The translations under genes and the position numbers were made by a program. The notes under the pieces are model-generated. The model was not told the DNA's origin. It was given only the letters and a program-made list of their open reading frames with translations, and did no database searches. A stretch of DNA of 34,356 nucleotides from Verrucomicrobiota bacterium (GTDB lineage Bacteria; Verrucomicrobiota; Verrucomicrobiia; Opitutales; UBA953), in contig JAPLTU010000079.1 of the NCBI GenBank assembly GCA_026397965.1, forward strand, positions 6,509-40,864. The letters run 5' to 3'. This document shows, one piece after another, positions 16,001 to 23,537 of this stretch (positions within the stretch are counted from its first letter, which is position 1; every line of letters begins with the position of its first letter).

Positions 16001-16160
16001 AGCCGTCATGGGTGGACTCATTTTCGGCACCCTTGCCACCCTTACCCTGATTCCAGCGCTGTATGCCTGGAGCATGAACGCCGCGAACAGCCGCACCATT
16101 TCCATCGACCCTGAAGACCCTCAAAGTACCCATTACGACAAAACCAATGCTCTCTCCTAA
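13008..16160 (+). CDS. RND-family multidrug efflux pump, inner-membrane subunit
   Basis: A 1,050-residue AcrB/HAE-like transporter, the usual length of the family. It has a start helix (RPVTVVVATLALILSAIFGLQ), a first periplasmic porter region, helices 2-6 with LGGLALAVGILVDEATVAIEA, a second periplasmic region after about residue 545, and helices 8-12 with MAVGVAIANAILLITAAE. Such pumps expel lipophilic or amphiphilic compounds using the proton gradient. The Asp-Asp pair of AcrB helix 4 reads Asp400-Glu401, and the helix-10 Lys position is Ala934, so the proton relay departs from AcrB. It is the first gene of a three-gene operon and overlaps the adaptor gene by 14 bases, which implies translational coupling. 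Confidence 0.9.
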   Translation: MNFLQLALRRPVTVVVATLALILSAIFGLQRMPKDVFPPLNVPTIYVAQPYGGMDAGQMEGFLTYYYEYHFLYITGIEHVESKNIQGAAIMKLQFHPGTDMSQAMSETIGYVNRARAMMPPGTVPPFVMRFDAGSVPIGQLVFASETRSVAQLQDAALNTVRPLFATLPGVSAPPPFGGSARSILINLNPDRLRSTGVTPEEVVTALAGANTITPAGNVTFGDINLLVPVNSTIKNIKELENVAIRPGQNPAILIRDVAQIIDGADQVTSYALVDGKRTVYIPVTKRSDASTLSVVGLVKENLGVFQAAVPADIKVSYEMDQSPIVSRAIGDLFLESVLGAIFTGLMVYVFLRDRRSTLIVVVNIPLALLIAVLGLWLCGQTINLMTLGGLALAVGILVDEATVAIEAIEQERERGLAVATAVRNAIRATALPRFLAMACVIAVFLPSLFMEGAARALFLPLSLAVGFSMIASYVLSSTLLPVLAIWFLAPHTAERGGFFQALQERYIGWLQAVLARRKIFALGTLALATAAIALLYPNLGREIFPSANNGQLQVRLRAPAGTKLDRTEQIALQALGIIKTELGAENVGTTLGLVGVHAPNYPVNLIHAWNSGTDEATLQIQLKPGAKVNLEAAKENLRRKLAGAMTDVRLSFEPADIVSRVMSFGAPTPIEIAVSGPTLADNRSHAEAIRKELEKITELRDIQFSQTLDAPSLEVSINREKAGLLGIKLNDAARSVVSATSSSRFILSNYWADPKTGVAFQVQVQIPTAQTKSVEDLANLPVGPAGQRPVLLRSIATLKESTAVAQYDRYNMQRLITLTANYAGIDLGHLAERIDAAIAAAGKPPAKVKIDQRGQVTPLRELLASLARGLGIALVIIALLLAANFQSLRLAGIILATLPVVLLGVIAGLIVTFSTLNIESYIGAIMAVGVAIANAILLITAAERLRRDGATAEAAALGAGKSRLRAILMTSFAMLAGMIPMACGWSEAGSQTAPLARAVMGGLIFGTLATLTLIPALYAWSMNAANSRTISIDPEDPQSTHYDKTNALS

Positions 16161-17166
16161 AGCCATCGCACTCTTCCTGGGTGCCATTTCAGCGCATGCG
16201 GCCGACTTCACCGTCACGCATCTGAAGAACGGTGACATCACCCGCAGCGTGCAACTGCTGGGCGAAGTCCGACCGAACCAACAAGTCGCGCTCTACGCCA
16301 AAGTCGGAGGCTACGTGCGCGCCATCAACGTCGACTTAGGCGATGTCGTCAAAGCCGGCGACATCCTCGCCGAAATCGAAGTACCCGAGATCGTCGCCGA
16401 CGAAGCGCGCACACGGGCGGAGCTTAAGCTCGCGGAGTCCGAAGAAAAGCGCACTCAACAAGCCTTCAAACAAGCGCCCGACCTGGTCATGCGCCAGACC
16501 GTAGACGCCGCGGAGGCTCGCCTGGCTGTGGCCAAAGCTGCGCAAGAACGGAACGCCACCTTGTTGGCATTTGCCAAGATCAAAGCACCCTTTGCGGGCA
16601 CCATCAGCCGCCGTTCGGTGGACAAAGGAGCCTTTGTGCCAGCGGCGACCGGTGGCGGAGCCGGGCAAGCAGCGTTATTCATCCTGACCGATGCGGCGAC
16701 GGTTCGTATTCAGGCTGCCTTGCCGGAATTTGAAGCGGGCCTTGTTGCAATCGGGCAATCGATTGTCGTCAGCACCGAGTCAACCGGGAGCAAGACCTTT
16801 GAAGCCAAAGTCGTCCGCATTGCGGGAGTGTTGGATGCTTCGAGCAAAACCATGCAAATCGAAGCCGACGTCGCGAACCCAAGCGGCAGCCTGAAACCGG
16901 GCATGTTCGCCAGCGTCAAACTCGGTATCGACACGCATAAAGCTACCCCCCTGCTACCGCTCACGGCGATCATCATGGAAAAAGCGGTGGCGACGGCGTA
17001 CGTGAACGATAACGGCAAGGCCCGTCGTCGCGTCCTGAAAGCTGGCTTCAATGATGGTACAAATCTCGAAGTGCTCGATGGCCTCAAGCCCACGGACGAC
17101 GTCCTCGTCGTCGGCAGCGCCACCTTGACCGACGGACAGCTGGTGACTCTCGCGCCTACAAAATAA
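16147..17166 (+). CDS. RND efflux periplasmic adaptor (HlyD/AcrA family)
   Basis: A 339-residue membrane-fusion protein linking the pump to the TolC channel. A signal peptide covers about residues 1-18 (KAIALFLGAISAHAA). The two barrel-sandwich (lipoyl) halves lie at about 45-80 (VALYAKVGGYVRAINVDLGDVVKAG) and 145-170 (AKIKAPFAGTISRRSVDKG), joined by a short helical hairpin at about 82-140. The beta-barrel follows (ATVRIQAALPE), and the membrane-proximal domain ends with VLVVGSATLTDGQLV. No lipobox is seen, so it is probably soluble in the periplasm. The start lies inside the end of the pump gene, and the stop overlaps the TolC-like start by one base. Confidence 0.9.
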   Translation: MLSPKAIALFLGAISAHAADFTVTHLKNGDITRSVQLLGEVRPNQQVALYAKVGGYVRAINVDLGDVVKAGDILAEIEVPEIVADEARTRAELKLAESEEKRTQQAFKQAPDLVMRQTVDAAEARLAVAKAAQERNATLLAFAKIKAPFAGTISRRSVDKGAFVPAATGGGAGQAALFILTDAATVRIQAALPEFEAGLVAIGQSIVVSTESTGSKTFEAKVVRIAGVLDASSKTMQIEADVANPSGSLKPGMFASVKLGIDTHKATPLLPLTAIIMEKAVATAYVNDNGKARRRVLKAGFNDGTNLEVLDGLKPTDDVLVVGSATLTDGQLVTLAPTK

Positions 17167-18461
17167 TGCGTCACAGCCCATTCCTATTCATCGTCCTGGT
17201 TGCGACGATTTTGCCGTTAAGCAGCCGTGGTGAAAACATCGACCTGCCGACCGTGTTAAAACTGGCGGGAGCGCAGAACATCGAAGTCCAGATTGCGGAA
17301 GCCAAACTCAAAGAAGCTCAAGCCTTGGATAACGGCAGCGTCTGGCAGCTCTTTCCCACCCTATCGCCGGGAGTCAGCTACCGTAACCACAGCGGGAGGG
17401 CCCAAGCTTTTGATGGCAGCGTTTCCGATGTCGAAAAGCAATCCGTAGCCGCAGGCGGAACTGTTCAACTCCAACTTGAACTTGGAGAAGCCATTTACCG
17501 TCGGCTTGTCGCAAAGCAGGTCGCCGTGGCGGCGGGGCATCAGTTGGAGGCGCAGCGCCAGCAGACCCTCTTGCAAGCGGCCCAAGCGTACTTCGACCTC
17601 AGCCGGGCCCATCAATCGATCGCGTTGCTCGAAGCTTCAGCCAAAACTGCGCGCGATTTCCATGCGCAGATCCTGAACGGCGTCAAAGCCGGCCTGGCCT
17701 TCAAGGGCGACGAATATCGCGCCTTCGCGCAGCTCAACCGGGCGGAAGTCAAACTACAACAAGCACGTGATACCGCGCAGGCGGCCGCTACGAACCTGGC
17801 GCAGATCCTTCGACTGAAGATCACCGACGCGCTCACCCCGGCCGACCTCCAGCCATTACCGTTGGCATTTGATGAAAAGAAAGAGGCGCTGGATGCGCTT
17901 GTCCAACGCTCGATTCAGAAGCGCCCCGAGATTGCGGAAAACGAAGCCTTAGTCGAAGCAGCTGAGGCACAATTAAAAGGCGTCACCTATGGTCCGCTTT
18001 TTCCGACGCTTGGCGCGCAATATTATGCGGGCGGCCTTGGCGGCAGCACCAGTTCGAGCCGGAGTGATTATGCCAGCAGCTCGGATACCGTCGTCACCCT
18101 TTCATGGAAAATCGGCGCCGGCGGACTCTTTGATTCATCGCGTAAAAATGCCGCCGAAGCCTTACATAACCAAGTCGAACTCAAAGCGAGCCGGACGCGG
18201 GAGAGCATCACGCGACAAGTCGTGGACGCCTACGCGAACGTCGGCTACCTCAGCTCGCAGCTCGAACTCCTGAAGCAAGGCGTCCAGGCCAGCGAAGCCG
18301 GACTCAAGCTGGCCTTGGCCCGAAAAGAATTCGCGGTCGGCGTCGTCCTTGAAGCGTTGCAATCCCAGCAAGATCTCATCCAAGCCCAATTGGATTACCT
18401 GCAAGCCATCGCCGAACTGAACAAAGCGCAATATCGTTTAAAAGTCGCGGTCGGAGAGTGA
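17166..18461 (+). CDS. TolC-family outer-membrane efflux channel
   Basis: A 431-residue outer-membrane factor. A signal peptide covers about residues 1-22 (FLFIVLVATILPLSSRG). There are two homologous halves of long coiled-coil helices, each with a beta-strand pair: LFPTLSPGVSYRN near residue 60 and GPLFPTLGAQYYAGG near residue 278. The helices have the Ala/Gln/Leu-rich heptads typical of TolC, for example ALQSQQDLIQAQLDYLQAIAELNKAQ near the end. It completes the tripartite pump. The ATG overlaps the adaptor's TAA by one base. The stop codon coincides with the first bases of repeat cluster R6 (GTGAACTCGCG), so the repeat DNA supplies the stop. Confidence 0.9.
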   Translation: MRHSPFLFIVLVATILPLSSRGENIDLPTVLKLAGAQNIEVQIAEAKLKEAQALDNGSVWQLFPTLSPGVSYRNHSGRAQAFDGSVSDVEKQSVAAGGTVQLQLELGEAIYRRLVAKQVAVAAGHQLEAQRQQTLLQAAQAYFDLSRAHQSIALLEASAKTARDFHAQILNGVKAGLAFKGDEYRAFAQLNRAEVKLQQARDTAQAAATNLAQILRLKITDALTPADLQPLPLAFDEKKEALDALVQRSIQKRPEIAENEALVEAAEAQLKGVTYGPLFPTLGAQYYAGGLGGSTSSSRSDYASSSDTVVTLSWKIGAGGLFDSSRKNAAEALHNQVELKASRTRESITRQVVDAYANVGYLSSQLELLKQGVQASEAGLKLALARKEFAVGVVLEALQSQQDLIQAQLDYLQAIAELNKAQYRLKVAVGE

Positions 18462-18686
18462 ACTCGCGTGAAACGCGAGAGGGGGCAGCATAGGGAGACC
18501 GGATAGTTAGCTGGGCAGTATCAGAGGTAGGGGCGTGCGGCCCGCGCGCCCACGGATGACCGGGCCGGTCATCCCTGCCAAAGACCGCAGCATTCATCCC
18601 TTACAGCGGATGCGACGCAGTCGCGCCTCATCCTAAGGCAGAGACAGCTAGGTCAGCACGCAGTGCTGACCCTACCTCGAGGCAGA
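18459..18686 (+). repeat. Intergenic palindrome mosaic R6
   Basis: It fills the gap between convergent tolC-like and porin genes. In order: CTCGCGT-GAA-ACGCGAG (18463-18479), a TTAGCTGGGCAGTATCAGA block also found before 5735, the bipartite GTAG element (18526-18579), the AAAGACCGCAGCATTCAT block, GCGAC-GCA-GTCGC (18612-18624) and GGTCAGCAC with loop GCA (18651-18671). The order matches R3 and R5. Confidence 0.85.
18526..18579 (+). repeat. GTAG-foot bipartite palindrome, 54-base copy 2
   Basis: Same sequence by eye as 12696-12749: GGTAGGG, the GGGCGTGCGG hairpin, one base, the GGATGACCGG hairpin, CCCTGCC. The two copies also share the following AAAGACCGCAGCATTCAT block, so the unit of duplication is longer than the palindrome itself. 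Confidence 0.75.
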
Positions 18687-18719
18687 AAGACAAAGGGGGG
18701 AGCGGTTATGTCGCCGACC

Positions 18720-19853
18720 TTACCAAGAGACGCGGAAACCGCTGGTGAAGCCCCAGCCGTCATAAGCGCCGCCATCGGCGAGTCGGTCGTGCATGGCCGC
18801 ATGTTCGACGGCGAGCATCCATTTCAACTTGTGGCCATAGAAGTAGCGGTTGAGTCCGAAATAATATTCCTGATAACGATCGCCGCGACCGGCGGTCACC
18901 CAACTGTCATAACGAATCGAGTAGATGCCGTTATTCAGCTTGCTGGCCAGGTAGGTGTAACGAAAGACCAACTGCCAATCCGAGTTGAGATTATAAATAG
19001 GCTCGAATTCAAAGCCGTGAAGGTCGGACTGGGTGCCCTGCCCTTCGGAAGCGCAAGCGTCGAGATGCAGCGTCCAAGGGCCTTGGGTGAACTGTCCGCT
19101 GAGGGAGAAAGCCTGATGATTATTCCGGCAGAAGGCCTGCGGGAAGCCCGTCGCGTTCTGAGAGTCATCGCTAAGATTCAGGTAATCGAAACGAACAAAG
19201 GCTTTCTGCAGGCCCCACTGCTCATCGAAATGCCAACCAGTGGAAACGAAGCCGATGCGTCCGGCGTTGAATTTACCGAAATATTCATTGGCGGTGCCGG
19301 CAGTAAAAAGCCCGGCGCGATAGAACCATTTGCCGCGATCGCCTTCGAAACTGAGGCCTGGCACGGATTCTTCGATCATCCCGATATTATTGGAAATCGC
19401 GCTGCGATCGATGGTCGGAAGCACGAGGGAAGAAGTCGACCCATCGAGCGTGAAGCGGACGCCTTGGCGGCCGAGCGTCCAATTCCGTTCCGCGTCAGGC
19501 GCCCAACGCACATAGGCATCGGTCACCTTATTGAAGAGCGGATGAGGAGCACCGAGGTTGAAATCGAGCTCCAAGGAGAAATACCAATCTTGCAAGAATT
19601 GGCCCTTCAAGCCGACACGGGAACGGCGGTTGGCCCATCCGGATGCATGAGCGTCGCCGTTGCCGAAACTATACCAGTCGAACTGTTCACGGCCGGTAAA
19701 CCGCAGCTCCTGTAGCCAAGTATCTTTCGAGTCCTTATAAAACAGAGCCTTCGACCAGAGCCGATCGTAGTCACTTTCGACGACGGGTGGCGTCTGCCCG
19801 TAAGCAGATGCGACGAGCAAGAGCAGGAAAAATGGACGAAAATCGGAAGGCAT
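18720..19853 (-). CDS. OprO/OprP-like outer-membrane porin
   Basis: A 377-residue beta-barrel protein of the phosphate-selective porin O/P type. A signal peptide covers about residues 1-19 (FFLLLLVASAYGQ). Alternating aromatic strands run throughout (WYFSLELDFNLG, WTLGRQGVRFTLDG, WQLVFRYTYLASKLNNG, QEYYFGLNRYFYGHKLKWMLAVEH). It closes with GWGFTSGFRVSW, the C-terminal aromatic of outer-membrane barrels. Family members pass anions or polyphosphate. In polysaccharide-degrading PVC bacteria similar porins may admit charged oligosaccharides. It is transcribed divergently from the sulfatase at 20022 across a 168-base gap with a palindrome, so shared control is plausible. Confidence 0.82.
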   Translation of the reverse strand: MPSDFRPFFLLLLVASAYGQTPPVVESDYDRLWSKALFYKDSKDTWLQELRFTGREQFDWYSFGNGDAHASGWANRRSRVGLKGQFLQDWYFSLELDFNLGAPHPLFNKVTDAYVRWAPDAERNWTLGRQGVRFTLDGSTSSLVLPTIDRSAISNNIGMIEESVPGLSFEGDRGKWFYRAGLFTAGTANEYFGKFNAGRIGFVSTGWHFDEQWGLQKAFVRFDYLNLSDDSQNATGFPQAFCRNNHQAFSLSGQFTQGPWTLHLDACASEGQGTQSDLHGFEFEPIYNLNSDWQLVFRYTYLASKLNNGIYSIRYDSWVTAGRGDRYQEYYFGLNRYFYGHKLKWMLAVEHAAMHDRLADGGAYDGWGFTSGFRVSW

Positions 19854-19935
19854 CGCGAAAGAATTCGGGCGAGATTAGGGAAATACGAAGATATGAAAGC
19901 CGCAGGCAACCGAGAAGATGTCGGATAAGTAGCAT

Positions 19936-19947
19936 TTATCGCGATAA
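19936..19947. promoter_or_regulatory. Candidate operator palindrome
   Basis: A perfect 12-base palindrome, TTATCGCGATAA, lies 83 bases upstream of the porin start and 75 bases upstream of the sulfatase start, near the middle of the divergent gap 19854-20021. A central CG in an AT-flanked palindrome is the layout of LacI/GalR-type operators. No regulator gene is in the window, so this is inference from position and symmetry. Confidence 0.4.
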
Positions 19948-20021
19948 GAGTGCCCAATCCTCAATCGATGGTTGAAACCGCAAAGGCTTTATGGGGTTAT
20001 AGATCGGACACCCTGCACTTT

Positions 20022-21788
20022 ATGACATCGATTACACGCCTCACCACCGCCTTCTTGGCTTGCTTGGCCGCCCTGGCCCAAGCCCAAGAAAAAAAGATGA
20101 ACGTCCTGTTCATCGCCGTCGATGACCTGCGCCCCGAACTCAGCTGTTACGGCAACCCCGTCATCAAGACGCCGAACTTCGACCGCCTCGCCAAACGCGG
20201 TATGGTGTTCAACCGCGCTTATTGCCAACAAGCCGTGTGCGCCCCCTCGCGCTCTTCGATCATGACTGGCAAACGGCCCGACGCCACGCGCGTCTGGGAT
20301 CTCGAGACGCACTTCCGCGTCGCACTGCCGAACGTCAAGACCGTCGGCCAATACTTCAAAGAGCACGGATACTTTTCCCAAGGCATGGGTAAGATTTACC
20401 ACGGAGGTTTTGACGACGAAGCGACCTGGTCGACCCCTTGGATGACTCCTAAAGCCGAGACCTACGCCAAGGCCCCGACCAAGGCCGACGTCGTGAAGGA
20501 AGACCCCAAGAACAAGGGCAAGGGCGTGGCCTTCGAAGCCGGGGATGTTGCCGATGATTTTTATACTGACGGCAAGACCGTGCGTCTGGCGGCTGAAACT
20601 CTCGGACAACTCAAAAAGAAGAACCAACCCTTCTTCTTGGCGGTCGGCATTTCCAAGCCCCACCTGCCTTTCGTTTCCCCTAAGAAGTATTGGGATCGCT
20701 ACGACCCCAAGACAATTCCGGACAACGCCAGCCCCTTCCCCGTCGGTGCTCCCGCCTACGTCGGAGACAGCGATAGCGGCGAGTTCCGGGCTTACACCAA
20801 CGTGCCGGGCAAAGATAAGAACCTCGCGTTCACGCCGCTGCCTCCGGAATTCGCAGCGCAAGTACGCCACGGCTATTACGCCGCCGTCAGCTATACCGAC
20901 GCCAACCTTGGCATCCTGCTGGATGCGCTGGACAAAGAAGGCCTCACGGACAGCACCGTCATCGTCCTCTGGGGCGACCACGGCTGGAAACTCGGCGATC
21001 ACCAAGAGTGGGGCAAGCACACCAACTTTGAAGTCGATACGCGAGTGCCTCTCATCTTCAGCACGCCAAGCATGAAGACCGCCGGACAGAAGAGCAACTC
21101 GCTGGTCGAATTCGTGGACGTCTACCCGACGCTTGCCGACCTTTGTGGTCTGCCTAAGCCCGACACCGATGGAGTCAGCCTCAAGCCCATCATGGAAAAT
21201 CCGTCCGTCACCGTAAAGCAAGTGGCCATCAGCCAATACCCGAAGAGCGCCGGCGTGTCCGACAAAAAAGGCGCCAAGGGAACTGCCAAACGTGACGTCA
21301 TGGGTTACAGCATCCGCGATGACCGCTGGCGCCTGACCCTCTGGCGCAGCCTGGCGGACAACAAGATTGTGGACACCGAACTCTACGACGAAGTCAATGC
21401 GCCGACCGAACCCGAGAATCTTGCCAAGAAACCGGAGAACCAAGAAGTCATCGCCCGCCTCTCCAATTTCCTCCCGCCACCCATTCCCGTCGCCGATCCG
21501 AACGCCAAGAAGATCGCCAAGGGTAAAAAGAACATCATCGATATCGCCGCGAAGAACAAAGACGAGGACGCCACCGCCCCTAGCATCACCGCTCCTAAGA
21601 CTGAAGAAACCAAGGAGCGCGGCCCGATGTTCGATCGACGCGACGTGAATAAGGACGGCAAGCTCTCTAGGGAAGAATTCATGGACAAACAGAAAGACCC
21701 GGTCCACGCCGCCGAGAACTTCATCAAGTTCGACAAAGACAAAGACGGCTCCCTCACCAAGGAAGAGTTTGTCAAGTCGGGCAAATAA
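20022..21788 (+). CDS. Secreted Cys-type sulfatase with C-terminal EF-hand pair
   Basis: A 588-residue sulfatase of the iduronate-2-sulfatase-like group. A signal peptide covers about residues 1-22 (LTTAFLACLAALAQAQ). The metal site begins at VLFIAVDDLRPEL (28-40). The formylglycine motif is Cys73-Ala-Pro-Ser-Arg77, requiring an FGE maturase. TVIVLWGDHGWKLGDH gives the C-terminal metal ligands. The catalytic domain ends near residue 480. A Lys/Ala/Asp-rich linker follows, then two canonical EF-hand loops, DVNKDGKLSREE (541-552) and DKDKDGSLTKEE (571-582). The family removes O-sulfate from glycans. The start at 20022 gives the signal peptide, and the upstream in-frame start at 19950 would bury it. 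It ends at a terminator and is followed by a GH79-like gene, which fits sulfated uronan breakdown. Confidence 0.88.
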   Translation: MTSITRLTTAFLACLAALAQAQEKKMNVLFIAVDDLRPELSCYGNPVIKTPNFDRLAKRGMVFNRAYCQQAVCAPSRSSIMTGKRPDATRVWDLETHFRVALPNVKTVGQYFKEHGYFSQGMGKIYHGGFDDEATWSTPWMTPKAETYAKAPTKADVVKEDPKNKGKGVAFEAGDVADDFYTDGKTVRLAAETLGQLKKKNQPFFLAVGISKPHLPFVSPKKYWDRYDPKTIPDNASPFPVGAPAYVGDSDSGEFRAYTNVPGKDKNLAFTPLPPEFAAQVRHGYYAAVSYTDANLGILLDALDKEGLTDSTVIVLWGDHGWKLGDHQEWGKHTNFEVDTRVPLIFSTPSMKTAGQKSNSLVEFVDVYPTLADLCGLPKPDTDGVSLKPIMENPSVTVKQVAISQYPKSAGVSDKKGAKGTAKRDVMGYSIRDDRWRLTLWRSLADNKIVDTELYDEVNAPTEPENLAKKPENQEVIARLSNFLPPPIPVADPNAKKIAKGKKNIIDIAAKNKDEDATAPSITAPKTEETKERGPMFDRRDVNKDGKLSREEFMDKQKDPVHAAENFIKFDKDKDGSLTKEEFVKSGK

Positions 21789-21811
21789 AATCGACGTCAC
21801 CCTTCCTCACG

Positions 21812-21840
21812 AAAGGCGGTCCGCAAGGTCCGCCTTTTTT
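21812..21840 (+). terminator. Rho-independent terminator
   Basis: AAAGGCGG (21812-21819) pairs with CCGCCTTT (21830-21837), with a two-pair inner extension and a run of T to 21840. It starts 24 bases after the sulfatase stop and separates it from the GH79-like gene, which therefore probably has its own promoter within 21841-21877 or relies on read-through. Confidence 0.85.
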
Positions 21841-21877
21841 ATATCTCCCGCTCCTTCGCCTCAGTTTCAATTGAATC

Positions 21878-23284
21878 ATGTCCATCTTCTTCCGATGCAT
21901 CGCCTTCTGCTGCGGCCTCACCCTGACCGCTGCGGAAAGCGTGCCGGCCACCGTCGTCGTCGACGCCACCAAGCCCGGCCTGACGATTCCCAAAGATTTC
22001 CTGGGTATCAGTTATGAAAAAAACGCCTTAGTTGAGCCGCACTTCCGGGCAGCGAACTCAGAGCTCATCCACCTCCATCGCAACCTCGGACCAGGCACCT
22101 TACGTTTGGGTGGCAATAAAGTCGAACTCACGCGCTGGCAGGCAGAAATCAAACCAGCTACCTTGGATAAAAAGACCGGACTCGCCGTCATTGGGCGCGC
22201 CACGCTCGACGACCTCTACGACTTCCTCAAGGCGACGGACTGGAAATGCGTGCATGGCATCAACCTGGCGGGCAACCAGCCGGAGACTTCCGCGGACGAG
22301 GCTGCTTATGCGCTCAAGATCGGCGCGGCGTCCGTACTGGCCTTTGAAGTCGGCAACGAACCCAACCTCTACAACAACCACGACCTGCGCAAAAAAGATT
22401 ACGATTGCGGCCAGTATCTACCGGAGGCCGCGAAGGCCATCAAAGTCATCCGCGCCCGTAATCCCGGCATCATCTTAGCCGGACCCGCGACGGCACGACG
22501 TACTGATCGTTGGTTCGAAGACGCCGTGGCTGGCCTTAAAGGCCAGCTCGAGATTGGTACCTCGCACCTTTACGCCCTTTCCGGAGGATCGACCAACCCC
22601 AAGTCGGCGAATTTTCCGAGTATCGAAAACCTCCTGCTCCCGGCCACCATGGCCAAAGATGTCACGATGGTGGACGAGCACCTTGCCGCCGCGAAGGCCG
22701 CCGGCATGCGTTACCGTCTGGCCGAATGTAATTCGATTTCCAACGGCGGACGTGCGGGCATCAGCGACGCATTTGTCGGCGCGCTTTGGGCGACCGACTT
22801 TCTCTTCAGCGTCGCGGAACACGGCGCCGATGGGATTAATTTCCACAGCAACCTCAAAGAAGGCAGCTACTCGCCTTTCTTCGCGCGTAAAAGCGGCGGC
22901 TATCAGGTCCAGCCCCTTTATTATGCAATGCTGCTATTCAGAGAAGCTGGGCGCGGACGCATCTTAACCGCCACCGTAAAGAGCGAAGCTAATATGACCG
23001 CGCACGCTACGATCGGCACGGACGGTAAACTGCGCATGGTACTCACGAATAAAGATCTTGCCCGCGAGATTGTTGCACACGTTTCAACAGGACGCACCCA
23101 GGGCACCATCGCCCGCCTCTTGGCACCGAGTATCGACGCTAAGACCGTCGTCACCTTTGCCGGAGCGGCCACGGCGAACGATGGAAAATGGTCGGCTATA
23201 AAGACCGAGCCCGTTGCCGGAAATGGGAGCGACCTCACCGTACGATTACCGGCGGGCAGCGCGGCCGTGGTGACGTTGGAGTGA
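21878..23284 (+). CDS. GH79-like glycoside hydrolase (beta-glucuronidase/heparanase-like)
   Basis: A 468-residue secreted (beta/alpha)8-barrel enzyme. A signal peptide covers about residues 1-19 (FFRCIAFCCGLTLTAAE). DFLGISYEKNAL opens the barrel, as in GH79. GTLRLGGN follows. The acid/base is Glu161 in FEVGNEPN, and the probable nucleophile is Glu283 in RLAECNS, a spacing close to that of characterised GH79 beta-glucuronidases. GINFHSNLKEGSYSPF is followed by a C-terminal beta-sandwich (from about residue 365) that ends AVVTLE. GH79 cuts glucuronic acid or methylglucuronic acid from proteoglycans and plant glycans. Next to a sulfatase this suggests a sulfated, glucuronate-containing substrate. 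GH39- or GH30-like enzymes are alternatives. Confidence 0.75.
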   Translation: MSIFFRCIAFCCGLTLTAAESVPATVVVDATKPGLTIPKDFLGISYEKNALVEPHFRAANSELIHLHRNLGPGTLRLGGNKVELTRWQAEIKPATLDKKTGLAVIGRATLDDLYDFLKATDWKCVHGINLAGNQPETSADEAAYALKIGAASVLAFEVGNEPNLYNNHDLRKKDYDCGQYLPEAAKAIKVIRARNPGIILAGPATARRTDRWFEDAVAGLKGQLEIGTSHLYALSGGSTNPKSANFPSIENLLLPATMAKDVTMVDEHLAAAKAAGMRYRLAECNSISNGGRAGISDAFVGALWATDFLFSVAEHGADGINFHSNLKEGSYSPFFARKSGGYQVQPLYYAMLLFREAGRGRILTATVKSEANMTAHATIGTDGKLRMVLTNKDLAREIVAHVSTGRTQGTIARLLAPSIDAKTVVTFAGAATANDGKWSAIKTEPVAGNGSDLTVRLPAGSAAVVTLE

Positions 23285-23537
23285 GGGGAAGACCAGAGAG
23301 AGGCAGTGCAAAGGTGCAACTCGGAGCGCAGCTCCTGTGCAAAGGTGAGCGCGGCGAAGCCGCGAGGGGGCATGCGGGCAAGGTGACAAGTGGGCAAGGG
23401 AGACACACTAGAGGCTCGGAGGCTCAGAGGACCAGAGAGAGGCAGTGCAAAGGTGCAAATGCGGCGAAGCCGCGTGCAAAGGTGCAAAAGTGGGATAACA
23501 ACACTTCGGGTGGCGGGTGGCGGGGAAGCTTTCGGAA

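Noticed and set aside
18663-19715. Plus-strand open frame of 350 codons opposite the porin
   Set aside because: The minus strand encodes a signal peptide and a full beta-barrel ending in Trp. The plus frame starts inside repeat cluster R6 and shows no domain.
19989-21800. Minus-strand open frame of 603 codons
   Set aside because: It is an exact antisense shadow of the sulfatase, caused by GC-rich codon bias, with Val/Asp/Gly-rich low-complexity translation.
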